64,000 nucleotides of DNA. Source: Moorella mulderi DSM 14980. GTDB taxonomy: Bacteria; Bacillota; DSM-521; Neomoorellales; Neomoorellaceae. Location of the stretch: assembly GCF_001594015.1 (NCBI RefSeq), contig NZ_LTBC01000001.1, forward strand, positions 186,001-250,000, in the 5' to 3' direction. Made by a program: the position numbers and the translations under genes. A model generated the notes under the pieces. The model was not told the origin of the DNA. It did no database searches and saw only the letters and a program-made list of their open reading frames with translations. The number at the start of each line of letters is the position of its first letter. The stretch's first letter is position 1. Positions 1 through 8,239 of the stretch are shown here, one piece after another.

Positions 1-94
1 CGTTTAAACCTTCGTTTTTTTGAAGGGGAATAAATTCTAATTCTGCTCCTTTGCCGGGTTGGCAATTCCTCTGTCCTTGTGTAAATTCTTTCAA
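1..94 (-). CDS. Possible start of a leftward gene, cut by the window edge
   Basis: A minus-strand frame opens at a TTG (92-94) just after an in-frame TAA and a GGGGG ribosome-site-like run, and stays open for 31 codons to the window edge. The N-terminus would be hydrophilic and I recognise no family. The spacing of the ribosome-site-like sequence and the open frame are the only support, so this may be chance in AT-rich DNA. If real, it is the next gene downstream of the SLC13 transporter. Confidence 0.3.
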   Translation of the reverse strand, partial: MKEFTQGQRNCQPGKGAELEFIPLQKNEGLN

Positions 95-241
95 TCCTTA
101 TCCCCCTACCTAAACTCCAGTTCACCTCCTGATTCCATTCTAAATGCAAGGTAAAATTTTTGTAAATTAATTCCTGTTTATATGCCTATTAACAGGTTTT
201 ATTCATCTTTCCCGAGCGAAGCAAAAGACTCTTGCGGTTCG

Positions 242-290
242 AAAAGGCCCCTCGCAGGAGCCTATCAGGCTTTCTCCCATGAGGGGCTGT
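242..290 (-). terminator. Terminator after the SLC13 transporter gene
   Basis: GCCCCTC (247-253) pairs with GAGGGGC (281-287), with a second inner stem GGAG/CTCC. On the minus strand the stem is followed by a short T run (complement of 242-245). It sits 26 bases past the transporter stop codon. Confidence 0.7.
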
Positions 291-312
291 TGTTGCCAAT
301 TATCTTTGAATT

Positions 313-1818
313 TTATATTTTATAAATCCCCGTCAAACTGCCAATAACAGTTACGGTTATCATAACACATATAGCTGCCGCTATGGTCATAATCACGCCT
401 GCTTTAGCAAACTCTTTTATGGTAAAATATCCGGTACTGTATGGAATAACATTGGTTGGAGTTTCTGTTACTAAAATAAATGCCAGAGACATGGTAAAAG
501 CAGCCGGAGCAACAAGAGTCCATGGGTTGCCACCAAGATCCTTGGTTAAAGTTATAACCAGTGGTATTATAATAACACCAGTAACGCTATTACTTGAAAA
601 AGCAATATGGAGGATGGCTACTATCAATGAGATCGCGCCAATCCTCAAAATGGGATTGATCTGCGATGCGGGACCCAAAAGAATCCAGGCCAACCATCGT
701 GCCGCACCTGTATCATAAATAGCCATTCCCAAGGAAACTCCACCTACGATTAATATGATACTGTCCCAGGATATTTCTTTTTCAGCTTCTTTCCAGCTCA
801 TAACACCAATACCGGGTAAAAAAAGCAAGATACCTGCCAAAATAGCTATATATTCATCTCCATAAGGGAAGCCGCCAAAAAATTTATATGGCCGGATAAA
901 AGGACTGGTTATCCATAATAATACCGCTATCCCAAAAATTATCAGTGTCTTTTTTTCAGGTAAACTTAGAGGTCCTAATTTATGAAGTTCTTCTCTAATA
1001 TGATGGATACCATAGGGCAATTCTTTGATTTCCGGAGGATAAATTTTAATCAGAATAAACCACCCAACTACCGCTAATAAAATAGCTGTAGGAACACCTA
1101 TTGCCATCCAGGCTGGAAAGGTAAGAACATATCCTGTCATTTCTCTTAACATAGTCATAGCAACTACATTTGGGCCGCAACCCACCGGTGTTCCAATGCC
1201 CCCAAAAAGAGCTCCCCAGGCGCAACCCATAAGGAGCGCCCGGCCGAAATTGCTTTGCAATGGTTTGGCATCTATTTCCTGAAGCAGAGCTACGGCCAAG
1301 GGGCTAAGCATGGCTGCTACAGCTACATCTGTTACCCACATGGAAATAATACTCCCAACTAAAATAAAACCTAGTACAACTCGATCAGTTTTAGTACCTA
1401 TTTTAGTTAAAAGGATAAGGGTTAATCTCCTTCCCAGGCCAGAACTAACAAAAGCCGCACCTAGAGCTAGAACACCTAAGAAAAAAACAAACAGAGTATC
1501 GCCGAAACTTGTTTGGATGGCTTTTTTAAAATCATAGATACCATACACAGGTAAAAGCAGGTTGGCAATCAAGACAGTTACTGCGAAAGGAATGGCTTCT
1601 GTCATCCAGAGGATAATACAAAAAACCAATATTCCGATGGCGGTTTTCCCTGCCAATGTCAGCGGTATTTCCTGCCCGTTACGAACCAGGGGTTGCGGGG
1701 CCGGCAAAAAATGTAGCAATAACATGGCTAATATGGCAATAATGAAGATAATAATTTTTGAATACTGTTGATTGATAGGGTATTTTGTAGTCAGGGGTTG
1801 CCTTCCGATAGATGCCAT
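313..1818 (-). CDS. SLC13/DASS-family divalent anion:sodium symporter
   Basis: A 501-residue polytopic membrane protein of the divalent anion:Na+ symporter family, which carries dicarboxylates, citrate or sulfate. It has at least ten hydrophobic segments, the family-typical WMTEAIPFAVTVL stretch near residues 71-83, and an SNSVTG motif near residue 410 matching the second half of the family's paired SNT substrate/sodium motif. The first half reads WVTDVAVAAM (161-170), so the usual SNT triplet there is replaced. Substrate therefore cannot be assigned. The ATG has a good GAGGAGGG ribosome site. A LysR gene lies upstream and a TauE-type permease is divergent to that, suggesting a shared organic-acid or sulfonate role (inference). 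Confidence 0.85.
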   Translation of the reverse strand: MASIGRQPLTTKYPINQQYSKIIIFIIAILAMLLLHFLPAPQPLVRNGQEIPLTLAGKTAIGILVFCIILWMTEAIPFAVTVLIANLLLPVYGIYDFKKAIQTSFGDTLFVFFLGVLALGAAFVSSGLGRRLTLILLTKIGTKTDRVVLGFILVGSIISMWVTDVAVAAMLSPLAVALLQEIDAKPLQSNFGRALLMGCAWGALFGGIGTPVGCGPNVVAMTMLREMTGYVLTFPAWMAIGVPTAILLAVVGWFILIKIYPPEIKELPYGIHHIREELHKLGPLSLPEKKTLIIFGIAVLLWITSPFIRPYKFFGGFPYGDEYIAILAGILLFLPGIGVMSWKEAEKEISWDSIILIVGGVSLGMAIYDTGAARWLAWILLGPASQINPILRIGAISLIVAILHIAFSSNSVTGVIIIPLVITLTKDLGGNPWTLVAPAAFTMSLAFILVTETPTNVIPYSTGYFTIKEFAKAGVIMTIAAAICVMITVTVIGSLTGIYKI

Positions 1819-1978
1819 TATTTTCCCTCCTCATGAATCACTATTTTGTTTCCCCCGTTTTAGTGATAGTTATTTACACTTTTTTAGCAGACTTGGGCTT
1901 TAACCACCACCTTTTCCCTTGATAAAAGTTCATGGGGTAACATTCCTTAAATACGATGAAAACCCCTTTCAATTTTAT

Positions 1979-2007
1979 ATTTTACCGGTTGCCAATTTAT
2001 CAGGCAA
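1979..2007 (-). promoter_or_regulatory. Probable sigma-A promoter of the SLC13 gene
   Basis: Reading leftward, TTGCCT (2002-2007) and TAAAAT (1979-1984) are separated by exactly 17 bases. It leaves a leader of about 155 bases before the ATG at 1818. The rest of the 348-base gap 1819-2166 shows no gene. Confidence 0.5.
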
Positions 2008-2026
2008 ATCAATAAAAATTATCATC

Positions 2027-2045
2027 TTATAAAAGTCTTTTATAA
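2027..2045. promoter_or_regulatory. Perfect palindrome, probable LysR-family operator
   Basis: TTATAAAAG-T-CTTTTATAA is a perfect 9+1+9 palindrome centred about 64 bases upstream of the start predicted from the promoter at 1979-2007. LysR-type activators usually bind dyads at about -50 to -75, so the position fits activation. The half-site resembles the TTATAAAG repeats at 3125-3145 beside the LysR gene. Confidence 0.55.
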
Positions 2046-2166
2046 TTGGTTTTAATAGCCAAATTCCTCTCCCACCAGTACAATGTAGAACTCCTGGTTA
2101 CCCTTAGGGCACATCTCAATAATAGTCGTCACCCAGCATGACTCCTTTCATAAAATATTATATGAA

Positions 2167-3111
2167 TTATTTGTTAACCGCAGGAGTATTTACCACACCA
2201 GATTCATCCAGCATATTAAGAAAACGATTTTTATTTAAACGGCAGAACCTGAGAAATTCTTCTGCTACAGGGTGCAGGCGGTGTTTGGGATAAATAAGAT
2301 TGATATTGCGACAGAGGGATAAACCTTCAATGTTAACTTTAACAAGGGTTTTTAACCGCACCTCCTTGATTACAACCCATTCGGAAAGCACAGCCACACC
2401 GAAATTAAGCTCTACCCATTTTTTGATGGCCTCATGGCTATTTAATTCCAGGAAAACATTTAATTTAGCTGGCTCAAAACCCTTCTCCCTTAAAGCGTTT
2501 TCCCAAAGCTGCCGGGAACTAGAACCAACCTCCCTGAGGATAAATCTTTCTTCATAAAGTTCAAGGGGAACAATACTCCCGCGTTCAGCCCACGGATGAT
2601 CGCTGTTAACAATCAGTACCAGATTATCTTTCAGCCAATTTTCGCAAATCACTTTCTTGTTATAGCAGTCTCCTGCTACCAGGATAACATCACAACGCCC
2701 TTCTGAAAGTGCACGAAAGATCTCTTCTCTGTTACCCAGGCAAATAGCAATTTCGACTTCTGGATATTCCGTCTTAAAGAACCCTATAACCTGTGGTAAA
2801 ATGTTTTCGGCGATAGTGTAGGTTGCCCCTACACTTAGACGGCCATGCATAATACCTCCTAACTCTTTAAGTTCAGCATGGGCATAGTTGTAAAGGGCAA
2901 TAATTTGGCGCGCATATTCATACAGCTTCTGCCCCGCGGGCGTAGGTCTTACATATTTATTATCACGATCGAGAAGTTTGACACCATAATGTTTCTCTAA
3001 ATTATGGATTTGCGTCGTAACCGCTGGTTGGGTTAGATGGAGTTCCCGGGCAGCCAGGGAGAAACTTTTCTTCTCGACAACGGTTACAAATGTGAGGAGC
3101 TGGCTGTCCAC
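2167..3111 (-). CDS. LysR-family transcriptional regulator
   Basis: A LysR-type regulator of about 314 residues. The N-terminal winged helix-turn-helix is clear (SFSLAARELHLTQPAVTTQI), followed by the linker helix and a substrate-binding domain that would sense a small effector. I place the start at GTG 3111, giving MDSQLLTFV as in most family members, with GAGGTG eight bases upstream; an in-frame GTG three codons earlier (3120) lies inside that ribosome site. It is divergent from the TauE-like permease and upstream of the SLC13 transporter. Related A/T-rich sites in both control regions make it the likely regulator of both carriers. Effector unknown. Confidence 0.88.
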   Translation of the reverse strand: MDSQLLTFVTVVEKKSFSLAARELHLTQPAVTTQIHNLEKHYGVKLLDRDNKYVRPTPAGQKLYEYARQIIALYNYAHAELKELGGIMHGRLSVGATYTIAENILPQVIGFFKTEYPEVEIAICLGNREEIFRALSEGRCDVILVAGDCYNKKVICENWLKDNLVLIVNSDHPWAERGSIVPLELYEERFILREVGSSSRQLWENALREKGFEPAKLNVFLELNSHEAIKKWVELNFGVAVLSEWVVIKEVRLKTLVKVNIEGLSLCRNINLIYPKHRLHPVAEEFLRFCRLNKNRFLNMLDESGVVNTPAVNK

Positions 3112-3124
3112 AGGGTACACCTCA

Positions 3125-3145
3125 CTTTATAAAGGCGTTATAAAG
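3125..3145. promoter_or_regulatory. Repeated TTATAAAG sites between the LysR and TauE genes
   Basis: TTATAAAG occurs twice as a direct repeat (3127-3134 and 3138-3145) with an 11-base period, about one helical turn; the first copy is also part of the palindrome CTTTATAAAG (3125-3134). The position next to the LysR start suits autoregulation and control of the divergent permease. Confidence 0.5.
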
Positions 3146-3208
3146 AAAATAATTCGCCGTAATCCTGTTTTTCCCTTTTTGATTTAGATTTAGAAGGGGG
3201 TGATAAGC

Positions 3209-3949
3209 TTGCCTGGCTTTTTAATCTGGCTGCCTGCTCCCCTGGCTGTTTTGCTGGCCGCCGTACTACAGGGAATTACAGGTTTTGGCTTTGCCTTAAT
3301 TGCCGTCCCTTTACTAATGGTTGTTTTCGATGCCCATACGGCAGTGGTTTTAAATCTGCTAGTTTCTTTTTGTACCCAGCTGGTTTTAAGTCTCCGGGTA
3401 CGGCAGGGGATAGTTCGCTCTTTACTTATTAACCTTTTTCAAGGTAGCCTTTTAGGTATACCTGCCGGTTTATATGTTTTTTTACACTTTGACGTTAAAA
3501 GCCTGAAAATATTAATCAGCATCTTAACTATAGTTTTTGCTCTGGTTTTGCTGAAACTAAAGACCATAAAAATAGATAAGCTGGCAGGTCGCTGGGTAGA
3601 ACACCTGGTTGGCAGCCTTTCCGGCTTTTTAAGTACCAGCATTGGTATCGCCGGGCCACCGGTGATATTGTTCTTAAATCATCAGGATTTAAGTAAGGAC
3701 AAATTCCGTGCTACAGCCTCCGCCTATTTTACCCTGCTGTATGCCGTCAGTCTTACCCTTATGGCCCTTTCCAGGGGTGTCAACACAAAAATTATTTTAA
3801 ACGCTGCTCTACTTCTACCCTTTGCTTTCCTGGGTAGCAACCTGGGGTTATTCCTTTTTCCCCGGGTTTCACAAAAACATTTTCATTACAGCGTACCTTT
3901 GCTCGTCATTGCCACCGGCCTGTATTCCTTGCTGACAACTATTCTTTAG
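3209..3949 (+). CDS. TauE/SafE-family membrane permease
   Basis: A protein of about 246 residues with eight or so hydrophobic helices and the family signature GITGFGFALIAVPLL near the N-terminus and a second related half (STSIGIAGPPVILFL) in the middle. TauE/SafE proteins are thought to export sulfite, sulfonates or other small organic anions. I choose TTG 3209 as start because AGGGGGTGA (3195-3203) sits at the right distance; the GTG at 3200 lies inside that ribosome site. It is divergent from the LysR gene and probably under its control. Substrate unknown; pairing with an SLC13 carrier suggests uptake of an organic anion and export of it or a product. Confidence 0.8.
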   Translation: MPGFLIWLPAPLAVLLAAVLQGITGFGFALIAVPLLMVVFDAHTAVVLNLLVSFCTQLVLSLRVRQGIVRSLLINLFQGSLLGIPAGLYVFLHFDVKSLKILISILTIVFALVLLKLKTIKIDKLAGRWVEHLVGSLSGFLSTSIGIAGPPVILFLNHQDLSKDKFRATASAYFTLLYAVSLTLMALSRGVNTKIILNAALLLPFAFLGSNLGLFLFPRVSQKHFHYSVPLLVIATGLYSLLTTIL

Positions 3950-4077
3950 AATTTGAGCCCCGTTATCCTGTCCCTGGCCAGAATCAGGGTTCCCAGCAAG
4001 GGCCTGATAAGCCACCTGTGCGAGGGAACGCACTGTGCCGCTACCGGCATAACCTGCATAAAATTACCACAGAGCCC
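3950..4077. other. Convergent intergenic gap
   Basis: Gap between the stop codons of the permease and pdp. It holds a small hairpin GTGCG-AGGGAA-CGCAC (4018-4033) without a T run, and a short minus-strand open frame of about 37 codons with no ribosome site. I see no convincing gene. Confidence 0.4.
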
Positions 4078-5382
4078 TCACTTAATTATCTCATACACCA
4101 GCGGCTGGGGGGCCGGCGGTTCTGGTGCCAGGGTATAGGCCGCCAGGAATCTTTCCCGGGCCGCCTCCAGGTTGGTCCGGTCATTAACATGGAAGACGGC
4201 CAGGGGTTCGCCAGCATGGATGTATTCACCCCGGCGTTTTTTGAGTTCAATACCAACCGCCAGGTCAATAGGGCTTTCTTTGGTCAACCGGCCGGCGCCC
4301 AGGAGCAGGGCCGCCTCGCCCACCAGACGGGCCTGGACGGCGCTGATGTAACCGCCGGCCGGGGCAGCTACCGTCACCTGTTCCCCGGCTTGCGGCAGGA
4401 GTTGCGGATTGTCTACCACCTCCGGGTCGCCTCCCTGGGCGGCGATAAACTGCTGGAATTTTTTCAACCCCTGGCCTCCGGCCAGCAAATTTTCCAGGAG
4501 CCGGCGGCCTTCTTTGTTGCTCCCGGCCGCACCGGCAAGCAAAAGCATCTGGCTGCCCAGGGTGAGGCAGACCTCCCGCAGTTCCCGGGGCCCGCCGCCC
4601 CTCAGGACGTTGAGGGCTTCCCGGACCTCCAGGGCATTGCCCACCATCATCCCCAGGGGCTCGTCCATATTAGTAATCACTGCTACCACCCGCCGGCCCA
4701 TCTCCCGGCCCAGGTCCACCATGATCCGGGCCAGCTTCCGGGCTGATTCCAGATCAGGCATAAAGGCGCCGCTGCCGACCTTGACATCCAGGACGATGGC
4801 CTCAGCGCCGGCGGCGATTTTTTTGCTCATAACGCTGCTGGCGATGAGGGGGATGCTTTCCACCGTGGCCGTAACATCCCGCAGGGCATAGAGCTTGCCG
4901 TCAGCAGGGGCCAGTTTGCCCGTCTGGGCGGTGATGGCCAGCCCGATTTCCTTCACCTGCCGGACCATATCCTCCCTGGATAGCTGCACCCGGAAACCGG
5001 GAATGGACTCCAGCTTGTCAATGGTGCCGCCGGTGTGGCCCAGGCCGCGGCCGGACATCTTGACCACCGGTACCCCGGCGGCCGCTACTAGGGGTGCCAG
5101 GACCAGCGTAGTGGTATCGGCTACGCCGCCGGTGCTGTGCTTGTCGACCTTGACACCGGGGATGGAACTCCAGTCAATTCTCTCCCCCGAGGCTACCATG
5201 GCCCGGGTCAGGGCCGCCGTCTCTTTCCGGTCCAGGCCGCGGAAGTAGACAGCCATAAGAAAGGCCGCCATCTGGTAGTCGGGAATCGTACCGGCCGTAT
5301 AACCCTGAATCATGGCCTCAATTTCTGCCGGTGTCAGGGCCTGGCCTTCCCGCTTGCGGCGGATTAAGTCGAGCATCTGCAT
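4078..5382 (-). CDS. pdp: Pyrimidine-nucleoside phosphorylase
   Basis: A 434-residue thymidine/pyrimidine-nucleoside phosphorylase. It splits uridine, deoxyuridine or thymidine with phosphate into the free base and (deoxy)ribose-1-phosphate in the cytoplasm. The full family architecture is present: an N-terminal helical domain, the phosphate-binding KHSTGGVADTTTL, and the signature KMSGRGLGHTGGTIDKLES with the base-contacting residues. Length matches Bacillus Pdp (about 430). The start is ATG 5382, with GGGAGGT about eleven bases upstream; a second Met two codons in is also possible. It stands alone with its own promoter, so it looks like a nucleoside-salvage gene rather than part of a deo operon. 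Confidence 0.95.
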   Translation of the reverse strand: MQMLDLIRRKREGQALTPAEIEAMIQGYTAGTIPDYQMAAFLMAVYFRGLDRKETAALTRAMVASGERIDWSSIPGVKVDKHSTGGVADTTTLVLAPLVAAAGVPVVKMSGRGLGHTGGTIDKLESIPGFRVQLSREDMVRQVKEIGLAITAQTGKLAPADGKLYALRDVTATVESIPLIASSVMSKKIAAGAEAIVLDVKVGSGAFMPDLESARKLARIMVDLGREMGRRVVAVITNMDEPLGMMVGNALEVREALNVLRGGGPRELREVCLTLGSQMLLLAGAAGSNKEGRRLLENLLAGGQGLKKFQQFIAAQGGDPEVVDNPQLLPQAGEQVTVAAPAGGYISAVQARLVGEAALLLGAGRLTKESPIDLAVGIELKKRRGEYIHAGEPLAVFHVNDRTNLEAARERFLAAYTLAPEPPAPQPLVYEIIK

Positions 5383-5499
5383 AATTATATAAACCTCCCG
5401 CTAACAATCGATTTTTTCTCACCCGCCGGTAACGAAAAAGCCCCTCATAGACTGCTGGCAGTCCGCCAGGTGGAAATGCCAGGAAATACTCTTGCAAGC

Positions 5500-5528
5500 A
5501 TTATACCTTGCCGGCTTATCCGGGGCAA
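5500..5528 (-). promoter_or_regulatory. Promoter of pdp
   Basis: On the minus strand TTGCCC (5523-5528) and TATAAT (5500-5505) are spaced by 17 bases. The resulting leader of about 110 bases contains overlapping small stems around 5450-5480 and GGGGCTTTTT (complement of 5432-5445 region), which might act in attenuation. No known riboswitch class was recognised. Confidence 0.55.
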
Positions 5529-5545
5529 GAGTGCCTCCTGCATCT

Positions 5546-5595
5546 AAAACTAAAGGTCATATCCCCAGGAATAGCCTGGAAGATATGACCTTTTT
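5546..5595. terminator. Bidirectional terminator after iorB
   Basis: GGTCATATC (5555-5563) pairs perfectly with GATATGACC (5582-5590), with a further CCAGG/CCTGG inside the loop. Five T follow on the plus strand and a TTTAGTTTT run follows on the minus strand, directly after the iorB stop. Confidence 0.85.
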
Positions 5596-5596
5596 G

Positions 5597-6181
5597 TTAC
5601 CCGTTCTGCTCCCACCCAAGATTAAATGCCTTTTTATTAACCTCCAAAAACCGATCCGGCACCGAGGCGGCCAGGGCTTCTTCCCAGGCCTCCCGGCTGA
5701 TAGGCAGGCGCCTGGCCAGGGCTCCCATGAGGACCATATTGACGGCCTTGACGTTTCCAGCCCGGCGGGCCAGATCCAGGGCGTCGATGACCAGCATATT
5801 TTTAACCAGCTTTTCCATCTCAGCTACCAGGTTATCCGGGTAAACCGCCGCCCCGGTAAGAACAGGTAGCGGCGGGAGTTCTTGATTATTCACGATGAGC
5901 TGCCCCCCGTCCTTCAGGTAATAGAGCCAGCGCCGGGCCTCCAGCTTTTCAAAGGCCACCAGGAAGTCAGCCGTACCGGGAGCCATCACGGGAGAATATA
6001 CCCTGGGGCCGAAACGGACCTGGGTCACTACGCTGCCGCCCCTCTGGGCCATGCCGTGGATGTCGGAAACCTTGACCTCGCCTCCCAGGGAGGCGGCCGC
6101 CCGGGACAGGACGCGGCCGGCAAGGATCGTCCCCTGGCCGCCGACGCCGACCAGCAGGACATTAACAACGCCATTATTCAT
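5597..6181 (-). CDS. iorB: Indolepyruvate:ferredoxin oxidoreductase, beta subunit
   Basis: The small (gamma-domain) subunit, about 194 residues, of the enzyme that oxidatively decarboxylates arylpyruvates to aryl-acetyl-CoA while reducing ferredoxin. The family start NVLLVGVGGQGTILAGRVL and the segment HGMAQRGGSVVTQVR, which contacts CoA/TPP in relatives, are both present. I choose ATG 6181, which overlaps the end of iorA by eight bases, as is usual for co-translated subunits; the open frame runs further upstream inside iorA but without a ribosome site. Last gene of the leftward arylacetate module, followed by a strong terminator. Confidence 0.93.
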   Translation of the reverse strand: MNNGVVNVLLVGVGGQGTILAGRVLSRAAASLGGEVKVSDIHGMAQRGGSVVTQVRFGPRVYSPVMAPGTADFLVAFEKLEARRWLYYLKDGGQLIVNNQELPPLPVLTGAAVYPDNLVAEMEKLVKNMLVIDALDLARRAGNVKAVNMVLMGALARRLPISREAWEEALAASVPDRFLEVNKKAFNLGWEQNG

Positions 6182-7970
6182 TACCTTCACCTGCTTTCCT
6201 GATAGCCTCCGCCGGGCAAACCTGGATGCAGAGGCCACAGCCGTTGCACTGGATTGGGTCAATGACGGCCTGCTCTCCGTTGAAGGATAGGGCCGGACAG
6301 CCCAGTTCCAGGCAGTAACGGCAGCCCAGGCAGTTTTCCTTATCTACTAAATAGACTGCTTCTTTCTCCTTATGCAAAAGGGCGCAGGGACGGCGGGCGA
6401 TAATTACCGAAGGTCCGGCTGCCGCCGTTTCTTCACGGATAGCCCTTTCCACCGCCTCCAGGTCGTAGCTATCGACCACCTGCACCCGCTGCACCCCCAG
6501 GGCCCGGGCGATTTGCTCCAGATCGGCCTTGGGAGCATGCCGGTGGGCGGCGGTATAACCGGTACCGGGGTGATCCTGGTGCCCCGTCATGGCCGTGGTG
6601 CCATTGTCTAAAATAATCAAGGTACCGTTGCTGCCGTTATAAACCATGTCCAGGAGGCCGGTCATGCCTGAGTGCAGGAAGGTGGAATCACCGATAACAC
6701 CCACCACCCGGCGGGCAAACTCCGGGCCCCGGGCCTTCTCCATGCCCATGGCCACACCCAGGCTGGCCCCCATGCAGATACAGGTATCCATAGCCTGCAG
6801 GGGCGGGGTGGCCCCCAGGGTATAGCAGCCGATATCTCCGGCCACTACCAGCTGGAGCTTTTTCAGGACGTAAAAGACGCCGCGGTGGGGACAGCCGGGG
6901 CACATGAGGGGCGGGCGGCCGGGAAGTTCTGCAGCTGCCGTCGCCGCCGCTTCCGGGGCTCTTGCTGCCGGGGCCAGTGCCGGCGAAACGAGTTCCGGAG
7001 CGAAAGCTGCTACCCGGGATCCTACAGTGCGGGCGACAATAACGCTGCTCAGTTCATCTACCCGTGGTACCAGTTCCTTTCCAGTTACGGCCAGGCCCAA
7101 AGCGCGGATTTGATCTTCAAGGAAGGGTTCCAGCTCTTCCACTACATAACAGGTGTCAACAGCATTGACAAAATCGCGGATCAATTTCTCCGGCAGGGGA
7201 TAGGTTAACCCCAGCTTCAGCACCGAAACCCCTGGCAGGGCTTCCTTAACGTACTGGTAGGCAACACCGCTACTAATAACACCTACGCGCCGGTCAGCCC
7301 ATTCCACCCGGTTCAGGGGTGTAGTTTCCGCATAGGCCGCCAGTTTGAGACGCCTTTCTTCCACCACCCGGTGGCGAACCTTGCCAAAGGCCGGCAGCAT
7401 GACGTATTTAGCGGGCTGTTTAACATAATCCTTCAGCGGCACTTCCCGCCGCTCGCCCAGTTCCACCAGGCTGTAGGAATGGGCAATGCGCGTGGTCAGG
7501 CGCAAGATTACCGGGGTATCAAATTCCTCGCTTAAACTAAAAGCCAGCATGGCCATATCCTTAACTTCCTGGCTGTCGGCAGGCTCCAGGCAGGGTATCT
7601 GGGCCATACGGGCGTAAAAGCGGTTGTCCTGTTCGTTCTGGGAGCTAAAAAGACCCGGGTCGTCGGCCGACACCAGGACCAGGCCGGCATTGACGCCGGT
7701 GTAGGCCAGGGTCATCAGGGGATCGGCGGCCACATTGACGCCCACGTGTTTCATGGCTGCCAGGGATCTGGCACCGCCAATAGCCGCGCCGATGGCTACC
7801 TCCAGGGCCACCTTCTCGTTGGGCGCCCATTCAGCGTATACTTCCGGGTACCCGGCCAGGGCTTCGATTATTTCCGTGCTCGGCGTCCCCGGGTAGGCGG
7901 CGGCTACCCGGACGCCTGCTTCCCAGGCGCCCCGGGCCAGGGCATGGTTACCAATCAACAGTTCCCGCAC
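6174..7970 (-). CDS. iorA: Indolepyruvate:ferredoxin oxidoreductase, alpha subunit
   Basis: About 598 residues. It has the N-terminal pyruvate-oxidoreductase-type domain (AAYPGTPSTEI, EWAPNEKVALE), a TPP-binding domain with the GDSTFLHSGMTGL to LIILDN motif, and two C-terminal [4Fe-4S] sites (CLGCRYCLELGCP and CNGCGLCIQVCP). It decarboxylates the 2-oxo acids made by transamination of aromatic amino acids and passes electrons to ferredoxin. The start is GTG 7970, after GAGAGGTGA; the open frame extends 18 codons further without support. Downstream of a mazF remnant and upstream of iorB. With the upstream CoA ligase, aryl-CoA could be interconverted with aryl acids. Confidence 0.95.
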   Translation of the reverse strand: MRELLIGNHALARGAWEAGVRVAAAYPGTPSTEIIEALAGYPEVYAEWAPNEKVALEVAIGAAIGGARSLAAMKHVGVNVAADPLMTLAYTGVNAGLVLVSADDPGLFSSQNEQDNRFYARMAQIPCLEPADSQEVKDMAMLAFSLSEEFDTPVILRLTTRIAHSYSLVELGERREVPLKDYVKQPAKYVMLPAFGKVRHRVVEERRLKLAAYAETTPLNRVEWADRRVGVISSGVAYQYVKEALPGVSVLKLGLTYPLPEKLIRDFVNAVDTCYVVEELEPFLEDQIRALGLAVTGKELVPRVDELSSVIVARTVGSRVAAFAPELVSPALAPAARAPEAAATAAAELPGRPPLMCPGCPHRGVFYVLKKLQLVVAGDIGCYTLGATPPLQAMDTCICMGASLGVAMGMEKARGPEFARRVVGVIGDSTFLHSGMTGLLDMVYNGSNGTLIILDNGTTAMTGHQDHPGTGYTAAHRHAPKADLEQIARALGVQRVQVVDSYDLEAVERAIREETAAAGPSVIIARRPCALLHKEKEAVYLVDKENCLGCRYCLELGCPALSFNGEQAVIDPIQCNGCGLCIQVCPAEAIRKAGEGNE

Positions 7971-8029
7971 ACTTTCACCTCTCCCACACTTCAGGCCCGT
8001 TGTAATCCGGGCCAGGGCTTTCATTCACT

Positions 8030-8223
8030 TTATATTTCGATACCCAGGGCGAAGCATATAGCTACACCAGCTTCAGCCATTTTATCAGCTGAAAGTGTGA
8101 GGTATATCCCGGATATTTGACGTTACAGGTGCAATGGTTACATCGTTAAGAAAAGAAATGGCTGAATTGCGGGTTAAAATTAAAACAGGCCGCCTTTTAT
8201 CCGGCGGCTTAAATGAATACCAC
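8030..8223 (-). pseudogene. Remnant of a MazF/PemK-type toxin gene
   Basis: Directly after the antitoxin stop lies a ribosome site and GTG (8221-8223), but the frame ends after four codons (TAA 8209-8211). One base out of phase, the DNA encodes KRRPVLILTRN and VTIAPVTSNIRDIP, the characteristic core of MazF/PemK RNases, then stops. Further on, the frame ending at TAA 8030-8032 reads ICFALGIEI, like the usual C-terminus of these toxins. About 64 codons remain of an expected 110-120, so I infer a short loss near the N-terminus and a larger internal deletion. It cannot make an active toxin. The antitoxin gene next to it is intact. Confidence 0.72.
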
Positions 8224-8239
8224 CTTACCTCCCCACGAT

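Noticed and set aside
4018-4033. Hairpin GTGCG/CGCAC after the TauE-like gene as terminator
   Set aside because: No T run on either strand; left only as a remark on the gap.
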